64,000 nt of DNA from Pseudomonas sp. stari2 (GCF_040760005.1 NZ_CP099760.1:5646501-5710500), one strand, 5' to 3'; positions 34,500 to 43,948 are shown, counted from the first letter of the stretch. Program-made: numbers and translations. The notes: generated by a model not told the origin, from the letters alone.

Positions 34500-35414
34500 G
34501 TGGCCGCTTACAACCTGCGTCAGCTGAAATACTTCATCACTACCGTCGAATGCGGCAGCGTCGCCGAAGCGTCGCGCAAGCTGTACATCGCGCAACCGGC
34601 GATTTCCACGGCAATCAAGGGGCTGGAAGACAGCTTCGGCGTGCAACTGCTGATCCGCCATCACGCCCAGGGCGTGTCCCTGACGCCGAGCGGCGCGCGG
34701 TTCTTTCGCAAGGCCCAGGAACTGCTGCGCATGGCCAAGGAGTTCGAACAGAACGCCCTCGCCGACAACGACGTGGTGGCCGGGCAGATCGATATCGGCT
34801 GTTTTGAAACGGTCGCGCCGCTGTACCTGCCGCAACTGATTGCCGGGTTCTCGGCGCTGTATCCGGGGGTCAAGATCCGCATCCGCGACGGTGAACAACA
34901 GGAACTGGTGCAAGGCCTGACCTCGGGCACCTTCGATCTGGCAATCCTGTACAAGCACGACCTCGATGCGACCATCGAAACCGAACCCTTGATGCCGGCG
35001 CAACGGCCTTACGCGCTGCTCCCTGCAGATCACCGCTTCGCCCAGCTCAAACAGGTTTCGCTGCGGGATTTGTGCCTGGAACCGATGATCCTGCTCGACG
35101 TACAACCGAGCCGCACCTACTTCGTCAGCCTGTTCGAAGAACTCGGCCTGTCACCACGCATCGAGTTCAGCTCGCCCTCGATCGAAATGGTGCGCGGCAT
35201 GGTCGGCCAGGGTTTCGGCTTCTCGATCCTGGTGACCCGCCCGCATTCGGAATGCACCTACGACGGCAAGAAAGTCGTGTGCGTGGACATCGTCGAAGAC
35301 GTCACTGGCTCAGGCCTGGTGGCGGCGTGGCTCAAACGCGGGCAACTGACCAAACCGGCGCAGTTGTTTGCCGATTATTGCCGGGAGCAACTGACGGCGA
35401 AGGCCAGTCACTGA
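34500..35414 (+). CDS. LysR-family transcriptional regulator
   Basis: A 304-residue LysR-type regulator: winged helix at residues 3-60 (YNLRQLKYFITTVECGSVAE, then ASRKLYIAQPAISTAIKGLE), ligand domain from about 90 (AGQIDIGCFETVAPLYLPQL). The GTG at 34500 has GAGG six bases upstream; a TTG at 34488 is the alternative. Divergent from the aldehyde dehydrogenase-aminotransferase operon, so it is the likely regulator. Confidence 0.85.
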   Translation: MAAYNLRQLKYFITTVECGSVAEASRKLYIAQPAISTAIKGLEDSFGVQLLIRHHAQGVSLTPSGARFFRKAQELLRMAKEFEQNALADNDVVAGQIDIGCFETVAPLYLPQLIAGFSALYPGVKIRIRDGEQQELVQGLTSGTFDLAILYKHDLDATIETEPLMPAQRPYALLPADHRFAQLKQVSLRDLCLEPMILLDVQPSRTYFVSLFEELGLSPRIEFSSPSIEMVRGMVGQGFGFSILVTRPHSECTYDGKKVVCVDIVEDVTGSGLVAAWLKRGQLTKPAQLFADYCREQLTAKASH

Positions 35415-35417
35415 CCC

Positions 35418-37937
35418 TCACGTACCGCGCGGTTTGGCCCGAGCAGTGGCCTCGGCCACCAGTGGGTCGTCCGGCCAGTAATGCTTCGGATACCGCCCCT
35501 TCAGATCTTTCTTCACCTCGGCATAGGTGCTGCGCCAGAAGTTGGCCAGATCCTGCGTCACCTGCACTGGGCGCCGAGCCGGGGATAGCAGGTGCAGCTT
35601 GACCACTTGCCGGCCGCCGGCAATGCGCGGTGTGTCGGCGAGGCCGAACAACTCCTGCAAGCGCACGGCGAGAATCGGCGGCTGCTCGCTGTAGTCGAGG
35701 CGAATCGATGAGCCCGACGGCACGCTCAGGTGGTGCGGCGCCTGTTCGTCGAGTTGCTGTGGAAGCGGCCACGGCAGCAGATTACGCACGATGCTCGACA
35801 GGTCGAGGTTGGCGAAATGGCTGAGCCGCGAGACCTTGCCCAGATAAGGCATCAGCCAGTCTTCGAGGGTTTTCAGCAATGTGGCGTCGCTGACATCCGG
35901 CCATTGGCTGTCGCCCTTGGCGTCCAGGTCGAGCTGGCGCAGCAACGCGACTCGCGCCTGCCATTGGCGCAGTTCGGGTGTCCACGGCAGCAGTTCCAGA
36001 CCTTTGCGCCGCACCAGATTGACCAATGCCTGGCTGCGAGCATTTTCGTCGAGACCGGTCAGCGGCTCGCGGCTGAGGATCAGTTCGCCAACCTTGCGCT
36101 GACGCTCGGCCCGCAGCACGCCTTCGCGTTCGTCCCAGTCCAGTTGATCGACGGTGTGCACCTGTTCGGCCAGCACCGAATCGAACAGCGCCGGATCGAA
36201 ATCCGCCGCCAGATAAATCCGTTCCTCACGCTGGCCCTGACGGCTGCCAAGGTCGGCGATGACGATCCACGGCTCCTTCATCAGGCTGTCGGCTTCGGCG
36301 AACAGCGCCGCACGGCCGTTGGCCAGTCGATATTCGGCACCACCGGCACGCCGCTGTTGAGCGACGCGATCCGGATAGGCCAGCGCCAGCAAGGCGCCAA
36401 GCCAGCGCGGGTGATCCGGGTCGGCCACCGGTTCGCTCGGCTGCCCGCGCAGGTAGCCGTGATATTGCCGCGCCAGTTGCCGGGCGCGCTGCACCCCACC
36501 CTGGGCGCTGCGCGCCGCGCGCTCTTCGCCGGACAGCAGCACCAGACGACTGTGCAGATCCGCTCCGGCACCGCGCAAAATGTCGCGTTCACCGAGCAAC
36601 GCGGCAACGTCGCACGCCATGTCCGCCAGCCCCAGCGCCTGACCGCGCAATAGCAAATGGGCGATGCGCGGATGGGCCGGCAATTCAGCCATGGCCTGAC
36701 CATGACGGTTGAGACTTTCACCGTCCAGCGCACCGAGGCGCAGCAACAAATCCTGAGCCTGTGCATACGCGGCGGTTGGCGGTACGTCGAGCCAGATCAA
36801 ATCACTCGGCGCCACGCCCCAGCGTCCGAGTTGCAAGGCCAGCCCGGCCAGATCCGCCGAAAGAATTTCCGCACTGCCATAAGCCGCCAGTTGTTCGTGC
36901 TGATCCTGCGACCACAGGCGATAACACACGCCCGGCTCCAGACGCCCGGCCCGGCCCGCTCGCTGGGTGGCACTGGCTTTGGAGATACGTTGAGTATCGA
37001 GACGGGTCATGCCGCTGCCCGGGTCGAAACGCGGCACCCGCGCCAGCCCGGCGTCGATCACCACGCGCACGCCGTTGATGGTCAGGCTGGTCTCGGCGAT
37101 GTTGGTGGCCAGCACCACTTTGCGCTGGCCTGCGGGCGCCGGGTCGATGGCAGCGCGTTGCGCATTCAGGTCGAGTTCGCCGTGCAACGGACAGAGCAGG
37201 ATGTCGCTGCCTTCACCGATGGCGTCCGACAGTTGCTGATGAACACGCCGGATTTCCGCCTGCCCCGGCAGGAACACCAACAGGCTGCCGGTTTCATCGT
37301 GCAGGGCTTCGAGTACCGTTTGCGTGACGCGTTGATCGATGTATTCGCCGGGCTGGAACGGCCGGCCCCAGCGCATCGTCACCGGGAACATCCGGCCTTC
37401 GCTGCGCAGGATCGGCGCGTCGTCGAGCAGGCCGGCCAGACGTTCGCCCTCGAGGGTGGCGGACATCAGCAAAATCTTCAGCGGCTGTTCAGCTCGAAAC
37501 AGCTCGCGACCGTTCAGACTGAGGGCCAACGCCAGATCGGCGTCGAGGCTGCGCTCGTGGAATTCGTCGAAGATCAGCAGACCCACGCCTTCCAGCGCCG
37601 GGTCGTCCTGCAAGCGCCGGGTGAGGATACCTTCGGTGACCACTTCGATGCGCGTGGCGGGACCGACCTTGCTGTCGAGGCGGATGCGATAACCGACGGT
37701 TTCACCGACCTTCTCGCCCAGCTCGCTGGCCAGCCGTTCCGCCGCTGCGCGGGCGGCCAGCCGACGCGGTTCGAGCATCAGAATGGTCTGCCCGTTCAGC
37801 CACGCTTCATTGAGCAGGGCCAAAGGCACGCGGGTGGTTTTACCGGCGCCGGGCGGTGCTTCGAGCACGGCTTCATGGCGTGTCGCGAGGGCTTCACGCA
37901 GGGCGGGTAAAACATCGTCGATTGGCAAAAAATTCAT
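35418..37937 (-). CDS. hrpB: ATP-dependent helicase HrpB
   Basis: An 839-residue DEAH/RHA-type helicase. Walker A is APPGAGKTTRVPLALL, motif II LLIFDEFHERSLD (DEFH, as usual in HrpB), SAT in LLMSATLEG, and motifs V/VI VVLATNIAETSLTINGVR and QRAGRAGRLEPG. The HA2-like region and the HrpB-specific C-terminal domain (about 700-830, with DLANFWRSTYAEVKKDLKGR) are present. Length is normal. Its cellular role is poorly defined. Only three bases separate it from the converging LysR gene. Confidence 0.94.
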   Translation of the reverse strand: MNFLPIDDVLPALREALATRHEAVLEAPPGAGKTTRVPLALLNEAWLNGQTILMLEPRRLAARAAAERLASELGEKVGETVGYRIRLDSKVGPATRIEVVTEGILTRRLQDDPALEGVGLLIFDEFHERSLDADLALALSLNGRELFRAEQPLKILLMSATLEGERLAGLLDDAPILRSEGRMFPVTMRWGRPFQPGEYIDQRVTQTVLEALHDETGSLLVFLPGQAEIRRVHQQLSDAIGEGSDILLCPLHGELDLNAQRAAIDPAPAGQRKVVLATNIAETSLTINGVRVVIDAGLARVPRFDPGSGMTRLDTQRISKASATQRAGRAGRLEPGVCYRLWSQDQHEQLAAYGSAEILSADLAGLALQLGRWGVAPSDLIWLDVPPTAAYAQAQDLLLRLGALDGESLNRHGQAMAELPAHPRIAHLLLRGQALGLADMACDVAALLGERDILRGAGADLHSRLVLLSGEERAARSAQGGVQRARQLARQYHGYLRGQPSEPVADPDHPRWLGALLALAYPDRVAQQRRAGGAEYRLANGRAALFAEADSLMKEPWIVIADLGSRQGQREERIYLAADFDPALFDSVLAEQVHTVDQLDWDEREGVLRAERQRKVGELILSREPLTGLDENARSQALVNLVRRKGLELLPWTPELRQWQARVALLRQLDLDAKGDSQWPDVSDATLLKTLEDWLMPYLGKVSRLSHFANLDLSSIVRNLLPWPLPQQLDEQAPHHLSVPSGSSIRLDYSEQPPILAVRLQELFGLADTPRIAGGRQVVKLHLLSPARRPVQVTQDLANFWRSTYAEVKKDLKGRYPKHYWPDDPLVAEATARAKPRGT

Positions 37938-38045
37938 GCTGGCTCCAAAACAGAGGGCCGAGTATAACGGCGAACTGCCAGGCGTTCGTCAGGGTCTTAA
38001 CTTCACACGACGACGCTTCGTCAACAGATGACTCAGGAGATTCCC

Positions 38046-38465
38046 ATGCGCTTACCTTTTCGCCTGATCGGCGGTGTACTGGTTGCCACCCTGCTCACTC
38101 AGATCACCGCGTGCGGTTCGATTTTCTATCCCGACCGGCGCGGCCAGATCGACGGCAAGATCGACCCGGCGATTGCCGTGCTCGATGCCGTGGGCCTGTT
38201 GTTCTATATCCTTCCCGGCGTGATCGCGTTTGCCGTGGACTTCACCACCGGCGCGATCTATTTCGAACCGGGCCGCACGGCGCAAGTCGATCCGGCCAAG
38301 CTCAAACAAGCCATCGGCCCGGACGGTCAGGTCGATAACCTCAAGTTGCAGGCTATTCTCGAAACAGAACTGGGCCGCAACCTGCCGCTGGACGACCCGC
38401 GCCTGATCCGGCACAAGGGCAGCACCCAGCAACTGGCGATGTTTGGCCTGCAACCTGCCGCATAA
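38046..38465 (+). CDS. putative lipoprotein of unknown function
   Basis: A 139-residue protein with a lipoprotein signal peptide and a lipobox ending at Cys23 (LTQITACGS). A hydrophobic segment follows (LDAVGLLFYILPGVIAFAVD) and then a polar C-terminal part. The ATG at 38046 has GGAG at good spacing. Similar proteins are sometimes labelled polyribonucleotide nucleotidyltransferase; nothing in this sequence supports that. It is 15 bases before the cation-efflux gene. Confidence 0.72.
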   Translation: MRLPFRLIGGVLVATLLTQITACGSIFYPDRRGQIDGKIDPAIAVLDAVGLLFYILPGVIAFAVDFTTGAIYFEPGRTAQVDPAKLKQAIGPDGQVDNLKLQAILETELGRNLPLDDPRLIRHKGSTQQLAMFGLQPAA

Positions 38466-38480
38466 GGAATAGACGTACCC

Positions 38481-39377
38481 ATGACCTCCAGCCCCGAACA
38501 CGCCCGCCTGCTGCGGCTGGCGACCCGCGCCTCGGTGGCGGTGGCCTGTACGCTGATCATCGCCAAAGCCATCGCCTGGTGGCTGAGCGGTTCGGTGAGC
38601 ATGCTCGCCGGCCTCACCGACTCGGCCCTCGATGGCGTCACCTCGTTGCTCAATCTGCTGGCGGTGCACTACGCGTTGCGCCCGGCGGATGACGATCACC
38701 GTTATGGTCACGGTAAGGCCGAATCCCTGGCGGGCATGGCGCAGGCGCTGTTCATTGGCGGCAGTGCGCTGCTCATTGCGTTTCAGGCTTATGAGCGCAT
38801 CCAGCAACCGGAGCCGCTCGGCGCGCCCTGGATAAGCATCGGCGTGATCGTGTTTTCGCTGCTGCTGACAGCGGCGCTGTTGATGTTGCAGCACCGGGTG
38901 ATCAAACAGACCGGCTCCAATGCCGTGCGCGCGGACTCGCTGCATTACCGTTCGGACATGCTGCTCAACGGCAGCATCCTGATCGCCCTGATCCTGGCGG
39001 GTCTGGGCTTTCATCAACTGGATGCCTGGTTCGGTCTGGGGATTGCCGTGTACATCCTGTGGAGCGCGATCCAGATCGCCCGAGAGAGTTTTTCGGTGCT
39101 GATGGATGAAGAGCTGCCGGTGAATGTCAGTCAGCACATGCTCGAGCTGGCGTGCGGTGTGCCGGGCGTTTTGGGCGCACATGATCTGCGCACACGGATT
39201 TCCGGCAACCACTGGTTCGTCCAGTTGCACCTGGAATTGCCGGGGGAGCTGACGCTGTCAGTCGCTCACGGCATCAGCGATCAGGCCGCCGATGCGATTC
39301 ACAAAGCCTACCCGCGGGCCGAAGTGCTGGTGCACGCCGACCCGCAGGAAGTGGTGAAAGCCGCCCGGGCTCAGTAG
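38481..39377 (+). CDS. cation diffusion facilitator family transporter (FieF-like)
   Basis: A 298-residue inner-membrane metal/proton antiporter. Six hydrophobic segments; the transport-site acidic residues are visible in GLTDSALDGVTSLLNLL (TM2) and SLHYRSDMLLNGS (TM5), and a His-rich loop DDDHRYGHGKAES follows TM2. A C-terminal cytosolic domain (about 210-290, HDLRTRISGNHWFVQLHLEL) is intact. Probable export of Zn2+, Fe2+ or Mn2+. Its end overlaps the converging DUF6515-like gene by seven bases. Confidence 0.9.
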   Translation: MTSSPEHARLLRLATRASVAVACTLIIAKAIAWWLSGSVSMLAGLTDSALDGVTSLLNLLAVHYALRPADDDHRYGHGKAESLAGMAQALFIGGSALLIAFQAYERIQQPEPLGAPWISIGVIVFSLLLTAALLMLQHRVIKQTGSNAVRADSLHYRSDMLLNGSILIALILAGLGFHQLDAWFGLGIAVYILWSAIQIARESFSVLMDEELPVNVSQHMLELACGVPGVLGAHDLRTRISGNHWFVQLHLELPGELTLSVAHGISDQAADAIHKAYPRAEVLVHADPQEVVKAARAQ

Positions 39378-40423
39378 TTGACCTGATAACCGCGACTGCT
39401 CAGGCAATTGCCCTGGGCCTGGCGGTAGGCCTGCACCACTTCAGGTGCTGGCTGGTAGGTCGCAGTGCGCGGATCGAAACCGCTTTGCTGCACCGCGTAC
39501 TGATAGCACTGGTAACCGTCCTGCTGGACCTGCTCCGGCGACTGGCCGTTGGCGGGATACGCTTCGACGTCATAACCGTTGCTGGCCGGTTGCGGAGGTT
39601 GCTGCACCGGCGGCTCGACCACCACGTAATCCTGAGTCGCTTCCTGATAGGCGTAGTACGAACCTGCCGCCAGAAACAACAGCGAACCGCCGATCCACAC
39701 TTCGCGCGCGTAATCCGGCAGGTACTGGATGCGGATGCCCCGTGGCGGCTGAACCACGACATATCGCGGACCTTGCGGGCGATACCAGTAGCCGCCGGAG
39801 TAGAAGTAATCCTGGCCGCGATACGGCACGCGGAAGTCACGATCCGGGAAGCGGTCGATCACGTGGCCCGGCCGGTATTGCGGGCCGGGGCCCCAGCCAT
39901 TGCCATGCCCGTCCGGACGCCCCGGCCAGCGACGGTCATCGGGTCGGTTGCCGGTTTGCCAGTTCTGGTGGTAGCCATTCTGCGGACGCTCGTCGCGGTA
40001 GTAGCCCTGACGCGGTTCCTGGGTCTGGCGCACGGTGTCGGGGCGTGGCTGGATCGGCAGGCTGTTGGCCGGCAGTTGCGGCGGCGGTGGCGGCTGGCGA
40101 ACCGGATTGGGATTGTAGGCCGGACGGTTCTGGTCGTGGTTCTGCCACTGCCCATTGTTGTGCTGCTGGCCGTTGTGCTCGAACTGGCGGCTGTTGTCGC
40201 CGCGAATGATCTCGTTGTTCTGCGGCCGAGGCTGATTCTGCTGCGGCTGGTTTTGCGGATGGGGCTGATTGTTTCCGCCGTGCCCCTGATTGTTGCCCCA
40301 ATGCTCCCGCTCGCGTCCACCGCCGTCGGGGCCGCGATTCTGCGGCTCATCGGCCAGCGCCTGCGCGCAGACACTCACACACAGCAAACCAACACTGGCC
40401 AGACGCCAGATACGCGACTTCAT
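39371..40423 (-). CDS. exported Asn/Gln/Pro-rich protein (DUF6515-like)
   Basis: A 350-residue protein with a signal peptide (about 1-25, ending SVCAQALA). Residues about 30-200 are low complexity, dominated by Asn, Gln, Pro, His and Arg. The C-terminal half has a compact region with FYSGGYWYRPQGPRYVVVQP and a hydrophobic strand (VWIGGSLLFLAAGSYYAY), then a Tyr/Gln-rich end with YQCYQYAVQQSGFDP. The ATG at 40423 is the start that gives a proper signal peptide. Envelope localisation is likely; function unknown. Confidence 0.75.
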   Translation of the reverse strand: MKSRIWRLASVGLLCVSVCAQALADEPQNRGPDGGGREREHWGNNQGHGGNNQPHPQNQPQQNQPRPQNNEIIRGDNSRQFEHNGQQHNNGQWQNHDQNRPAYNPNPVRQPPPPPQLPANSLPIQPRPDTVRQTQEPRQGYYRDERPQNGYHQNWQTGNRPDDRRWPGRPDGHGNGWGPGPQYRPGHVIDRFPDRDFRVPYRGQDYFYSGGYWYRPQGPRYVVVQPPRGIRIQYLPDYAREVWIGGSLLFLAAGSYYAYQEATQDYVVVEPPVQQPPQPASNGYDVEAYPANGQSPEQVQQDGYQCYQYAVQQSGFDPRTATYQPAPEVVQAYRQAQGNCLSSRGYQVNY

Positions 40424-40561
40424 GAAATTCCTCACTGCGGGCCGGACCCTGTAATTAAGAGGGTTTGTAGCTAAGACCGGGAATGGGCACACCGGGTTCT
40501 GCAACAGGTTATCAGTCACGCCATTTATTTATTGAGCGAGGGAGGTCAAATCGCGGGCAAG

Positions 40562-40592
40562 AAAAAAGGGAGACCCGTCGGCCTCCCTTCCA
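40562..40592 (-). terminator. minus-strand rho-independent terminator
   Basis: On the minus strand GGGAGGC / GTCTCCC (one G-U) with a six-base loop, followed by six T. It points to a transcript made on the minus strand from the gap upstream of the Lrp gene. Confidence 0.75.
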
Positions 40593-40634
40593 GAGAACTT
40601 CGTCCTGGCTCGACGCTTTTGACGTCGGCTCACC

Positions 40635-40805
40635 TCACGCCGTCTTCTGGACAGTGTGCAGCTCGGGGGCCGGCACGTCCCCGGTGGGGGCGGCGGCCGC
40701 GGCGGGCCTGATTGGGCGGGCCGCAGTGGACTGTGTTACCGAGCAGTGATTCTGGTGATAAGGATAGGCCTGAGGACGCGACAGATGATTGCGAAGATTG
40801 CTCAA
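40635..40805 (-). CDS. candidate small ORF (56 codons) ahead of a terminator
   Basis: TTG start, begins MSNLRNHLSRPQAYPYHQNH, has an Ala/Pro-rich middle (RPIRPAAAAAPTGD) and ends PELHTVQKTA. Its stop lies 43 bases before the minus-strand terminator at 40562-40592. The ribosome site is weak, and no family is recognised. It could equally be the transcribed part of a small RNA, so the coding call is weak. Confidence 0.25.
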   Translation of the reverse strand: MSNLRNHLSRPQAYPYHQNHCSVTQSTAARPIRPAAAAAPTGDVPAPELHTVQKTA

Positions 40806-40878
40806 TTAAACACCACTTGCGCAATTTTTAACCCTGGATAGATAATCTGCCGCAATAGTTATGACAAAGGACAGATTG

Positions 40879-41358
40879 ATGAGCAAACTCGACCGTTACG
40901 ACCTGAGCATTTTGGCGGAATTGCAGCGCGACGCCCGCATCTCCAACCAGGAACTGGCCGAGCGCATCGGTCTGTCGCCCTCCCCGTGCTCGCGCCGGGT
41001 CAAGCAACTGGAGGACGACGGCTACATCTCGCGCCAGGTGGCCCTGCTGGACCGCAAGATGCTCGGCCTGAGCCTGACCGCCTACGTGCTGATCGGCATG
41101 GACCGGCACACGCCGGAACGTTTCGAGAACTTCGAAGCGGCGATCCGCACCTTGCCGCAGGTTCTGGAGTGCAGCCTGGTGACCGGGGTGGATGCCGACT
41201 ATCAACTGAAGGTTGTGGTGCCGGACATGGATCACTATCAGAAGCTGCTGCTGGGGCACCTGACACGGATTGAGGGCGTGACCAGTGTTCGGTCGAGTTT
41301 TGTGCTGAATCAGGTGCTCAACAGTACCGAACTGCCGCTGACTCATCTGCGTAGCTGA
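40879..41358 (+). CDS. Lrp/AsnC-family transcriptional regulator
   Basis: A 159-residue regulator: helix-turn-helix at about 8-50 (LSILAELQRDARISNQELAE, then RIGLSPSPCSRRVKQLEDDG) and a RAM domain from about 70 (GLSLTAYVLIGMDRHTPERF). The ATG at 40879 is preferred over one at 40861 because AAAGGA lies seven bases upstream. The regulated partner is not obvious: the divergent side holds only the putative small gene and the DUF6515-like gene. Confidence 0.88.
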   Translation: MSKLDRYDLSILAELQRDARISNQELAERIGLSPSPCSRRVKQLEDDGYISRQVALLDRKMLGLSLTAYVLIGMDRHTPERFENFEAAIRTLPQVLECSLVTGVDADYQLKVVVPDMDHYQKLLLGHLTRIEGVTSVRSSFVLNQVLNSTELPLTHLRS

Positions 41359-41464
41359 AATCGACGAATGACTGCGGCACACCGACGCAGGTCAATGCTG
41401 CGTCGTTCGCCGCTGGCGTATACTCCCGCCCGCCCTTTCAGCCGAACAGCGCCGGAGATGCCCG

Positions 41465-41674
41465 ATGGATCCAGCAGTATTTGAAGAGTGGATGATGACC
41501 GGTCTGGTCAGCATCCTGATCATTTTCATGGGTTTCATCGTCTGGGATCTGGCGAAGAAGTCCAAGGCCGGGCGCTTCGGCTCGTTCATTCTGTTCTTCG
41601 TGCTGGGCCTGGGCGTGGCCGCGTTCATCATCAAGAGCGTAGTGATCGGCCTGATCGAATCCGGCGCCTTATAA
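41465..41674 (+). CDS. DUF2788-family small membrane protein
   Basis: A 69-residue protein with two hydrophobic helices ([18 protein letters not shown] and [20 protein letters not shown]) separated by the basic loop [10 protein letters not shown], matching DUF2788. Function unknown. It overlaps the converging rluE gene by six bases. Confidence 0.88.
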   Translation: MDPAVFEEWMMTGLVSILIIFMGFIVWDLAKKSKAGRFGSFILFFVLGLGVAAFIIKSVVIGLIESGAL

Positions 41675-42304
41675 GCGCGCCGGCACTTCCTTCCACTGGC
41701 CCTGATCGAGCCCTTCGATCGTCCAGTCACCGATCCTGACCCGCACCAGCCTCAACGTCGGCAACCCTACCGCCGCCGTCATTCGCCGCACCTGACGATT
41801 GCGCCCTTCGCGAATTACCAGTTCCAGCCAGGTTGTCGGTATGGTTGCGCGAAAGCGTACCGGTGGATTGCGTGGCCACAGTTCAGGCTCATCCAGTTGC
41901 CGCGCCTCAGCGGGCAAGGTCATGCCGTCATTCAGTTCGACGCCGTCACGCAGGCGCTGCAACTGCTCGGCCGTCGGCACGCCTTCGACTTGCACCCAAT
42001 AGGTTTTCGCCAGTTTGTGCTTGGGGTCGGCGATCCGCGCCTGCAACTGGCCGTCGTTGGTCAGCAGCAGCAAACCTTCGCTGTCGCGGTCCAGCCGTCC
42101 GGCCGGGTAGATGCCCGGAATGTCGATGTAATCCTTGAGCGTCGCCCGCCCTTCGCCGTCACTGAACTGCGTCAGTACATCAAACGGTTTGTTGAACAGG
42201 ATCAGCTTCGGCTCGGCCGGCGGTGCCTTGGCGACACGGCGCGGGGCTGAAGAGGACGGCTTCGCACCGGGGCGGCGGGAAGATGGACGCTGGGGACGGG
42301 ACAT
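41669..42304 (-). CDS. rluE: 23S rRNA pseudouridine(2457) synthase
   Basis: RluE family enzyme of 211 residues. The catalytic Asp is in [50 protein letters not shown] and [20 protein letters not shown] match E. coli RluE closely. The N-terminal 30 residues are basic and Ser/Pro-rich. The ATG at 42304 is used; a TTG two codons upstream is the alternative, and neither has a strong ribosome site. Confidence 0.9.
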   Translation of the reverse strand: MSRPQRPSSRRPGAKPSSSAPRRVAKAPPAEPKLILFNKPFDVLTQFSDGEGRATLKDYIDIPGIYPAGRLDRDSEGLLLLTNDGQLQARIADPKHKLAKTYWVQVEGVPTAEQLQRLRDGVELNDGMTLPAEARQLDEPELWPRNPPVRFRATIPTTWLELVIREGRNRQVRRMTAAVGLPTLRLVRVRIGDWTIEGLDQGQWKEVPARL

Positions 42305-42376
42305 GGGCAAAACAACATCTAACAGTCGGGGCTGACAATGCTAGTGCCCCGACCGCCAAATGACCACGACTAACCG

Positions 42377-43840
42377 TTAGCGGAACGGCGGCTCGTCGAA
42401 GCTGCGCAGTTTGCGCGAGTGCAGCGAGTTGAGTTCGGTGCGCAGCAGGTCCACTGCTTCGATGCCGATCTTCAAGTGCTGGCTGACCGCGCGCTCGTAG
42501 AACGCGTTGGCCGAACCCGGCAGCTTGATTTCACTGTGCAGCGGTTTGTCCGAAACGCACAGCAACGTGCCGTATGGCACCCGCAGGCGATAACCCTGGG
42601 CGGCGATGGTGCCGCTTTCCATGTCCACCGCCACGGCGCGGGACAGGTTGATCAGCGGTCGCTCCTGGGCCCAGCGCAATTCCCAGTTACGGTCGTCGTA
42701 GGTCAGCACGGTGCCGGTGCGCAGGCGTTTCTTCAGCTCTTCGCCTTTTTCGCCGGTGATGTTGGCCGCCGCTTGCTGCAGCGCCAGTTGCACTTCAGCC
42801 AGGGCCGGGATCGGAATGTTCGGCGGCACCACCCGGTCAAGAATTCCGTCGCGACGCATGTAAGCGTGAGCCAGCACATAGTCGCCGATGGTCTGCGACT
42901 GACGCAGGCCGCCGCAGTGACCGATCATCAGCCAGCAATGCGGACGCAGCACGGCCAGGTGATCGGTGATGTTCTTGGCGTTGGACGGGCCGACGCCGAT
43001 GTTCACCAGTGTCACGCCGTGGCCATCGCTGGCGATCAGGTGATAGGCCGGCATCTGGTAACGGTGCCAGACCACACCGGCCGCAATGGCCGAGGCTTCG
43101 CCGTGATCCATGCCTTTTTCGATGATCACGTTGCCCGGCAACACCATGCGCACGAAACGCGGGTCGCGGCGCAGTTGTTCCAGGCCATGAACAATGAACT
43201 GGTCGACATAGCGGTGGTAGTTGGTCAGCAGGATCCACGGCTGCACATGGCGCCAGTCGCTGCCGGTGTAATGCACCAGACGACGCAGCGAAAAGTCGAC
43301 GCGGGCCGCATCGAACAGCGCCAGCGGCAGCGGATCGGTGTTTTCCCAGTCGTAGAGACCGTCGGCGATGCCATCGGTGGCGGCGGACAGGTCGGTACTC
43401 GGGAACACTCGCGCCAGCACGGCGGCAGTGACGCCGGAGCCGGCCAGTTCATCGCCCTGCTCGACCACGTACGGGTACGGAATGTTCTGCTCGCTGACCC
43501 CGACTTCCACGGTTACGGTGAAATCGTGCATCAGCGGCGTGAGCTGCTCCAGAAGGTATTTGCGAAACGCCGCCGGGTGGGTGACGGTCACGCTGTAGGT
43601 GCCCGGCAACTGCACCTTGGCGTAAGCGCGGGTGGTCTGCGGGACTTCGCCCTGGCAGTGGTAGGTCAGACGCAGTTCGGGATAACGGAACAGGGCACGT
43701 TGCTCGGCGTCGGGCTCGACGCGATCCTTGAGATAACGCTTGAGCGCAGAGTTCAGCGCCGTGGTGGCCTGCTCATGCAGCTCGGCCAGACGATCCACGG
43801 CTTGTTCGGCGGTTTGAACGACAATAAACGCTTCGGTCAC
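42377..43840 (-). CDS. amn: AMP nucleosidase
   Basis: Hydrolyses AMP to adenine and ribose 5-phosphate, buffering the adenylate pool. The translation follows E. coli Amn along its length: GVGPSNAKNITDHLAVLRPH, WLMIGHCGGLRQSQTIGDYV, RTGTVLTYDDRNWELR, AVDMESGTIAAQGYRLRVPY and the C-terminal HSRKLRSFDEPPFR. The GTG at 43840 is chosen because AGGAAG lies six bases upstream; an in-frame ATG 36 bases earlier lacks one. 487 residues, near the usual 484. Confidence 0.94.
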   Translation of the reverse strand: MTEAFIVVQTAEQAVDRLAELHEQATTALNSALKRYLKDRVEPDAEQRALFRYPELRLTYHCQGEVPQTTRAYAKVQLPGTYSVTVTHPAAFRKYLLEQLTPLMHDFTVTVEVGVSEQNIPYPYVVEQGDELAGSGVTAAVLARVFPSTDLSAATDGIADGLYDWENTDPLPLALFDAARVDFSLRRLVHYTGSDWRHVQPWILLTNYHRYVDQFIVHGLEQLRRDPRFVRMVLPGNVIIEKGMDHGEASAIAAGVVWHRYQMPAYHLIASDGHGVTLVNIGVGPSNAKNITDHLAVLRPHCWLMIGHCGGLRQSQTIGDYVLAHAYMRRDGILDRVVPPNIPIPALAEVQLALQQAAANITGEKGEELKKRLRTGTVLTYDDRNWELRWAQERPLINLSRAVAVDMESGTIAAQGYRLRVPYGTLLCVSDKPLHSEIKLPGSANAFYERAVSQHLKIGIEAVDLLRTELNSLHSRKLRSFDEPPFR

Positions 43841-43948
43841 GATCAGCTTCCTGTGTTCTGACTTGCAGAGCTTCATCTTGCCTGCATCGTGGCGTCACGG
43901 AAACAGTGGCGTTGTGGCTATTCATCAATCTGACAGGTATAGGCGGGC

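Larger units (their letters stand above)
40424..40878. other. 455-base gap between DUF6515-like gene and Lrp gene
   Basis: Contains a minus-strand terminator (40562-40592) and a possible minus-strand small gene (40635-40805). The segment 40655-40730 is exceptionally GC-rich. No tRNA or known riboswitch is recognisable. Confidence 0.6.

Noticed and set aside
38046..38465. Polyribonucleotide nucleotidyltransferase label sometimes given to this family
   Set aside because: The 139-residue lipoprotein has no PNPase domain.
40483..40749. 88-codon plus-strand frame in the gap before the Lrp gene
   Set aside because: No ribosome site, crosses the minus-strand terminator and has no protein-like composition.
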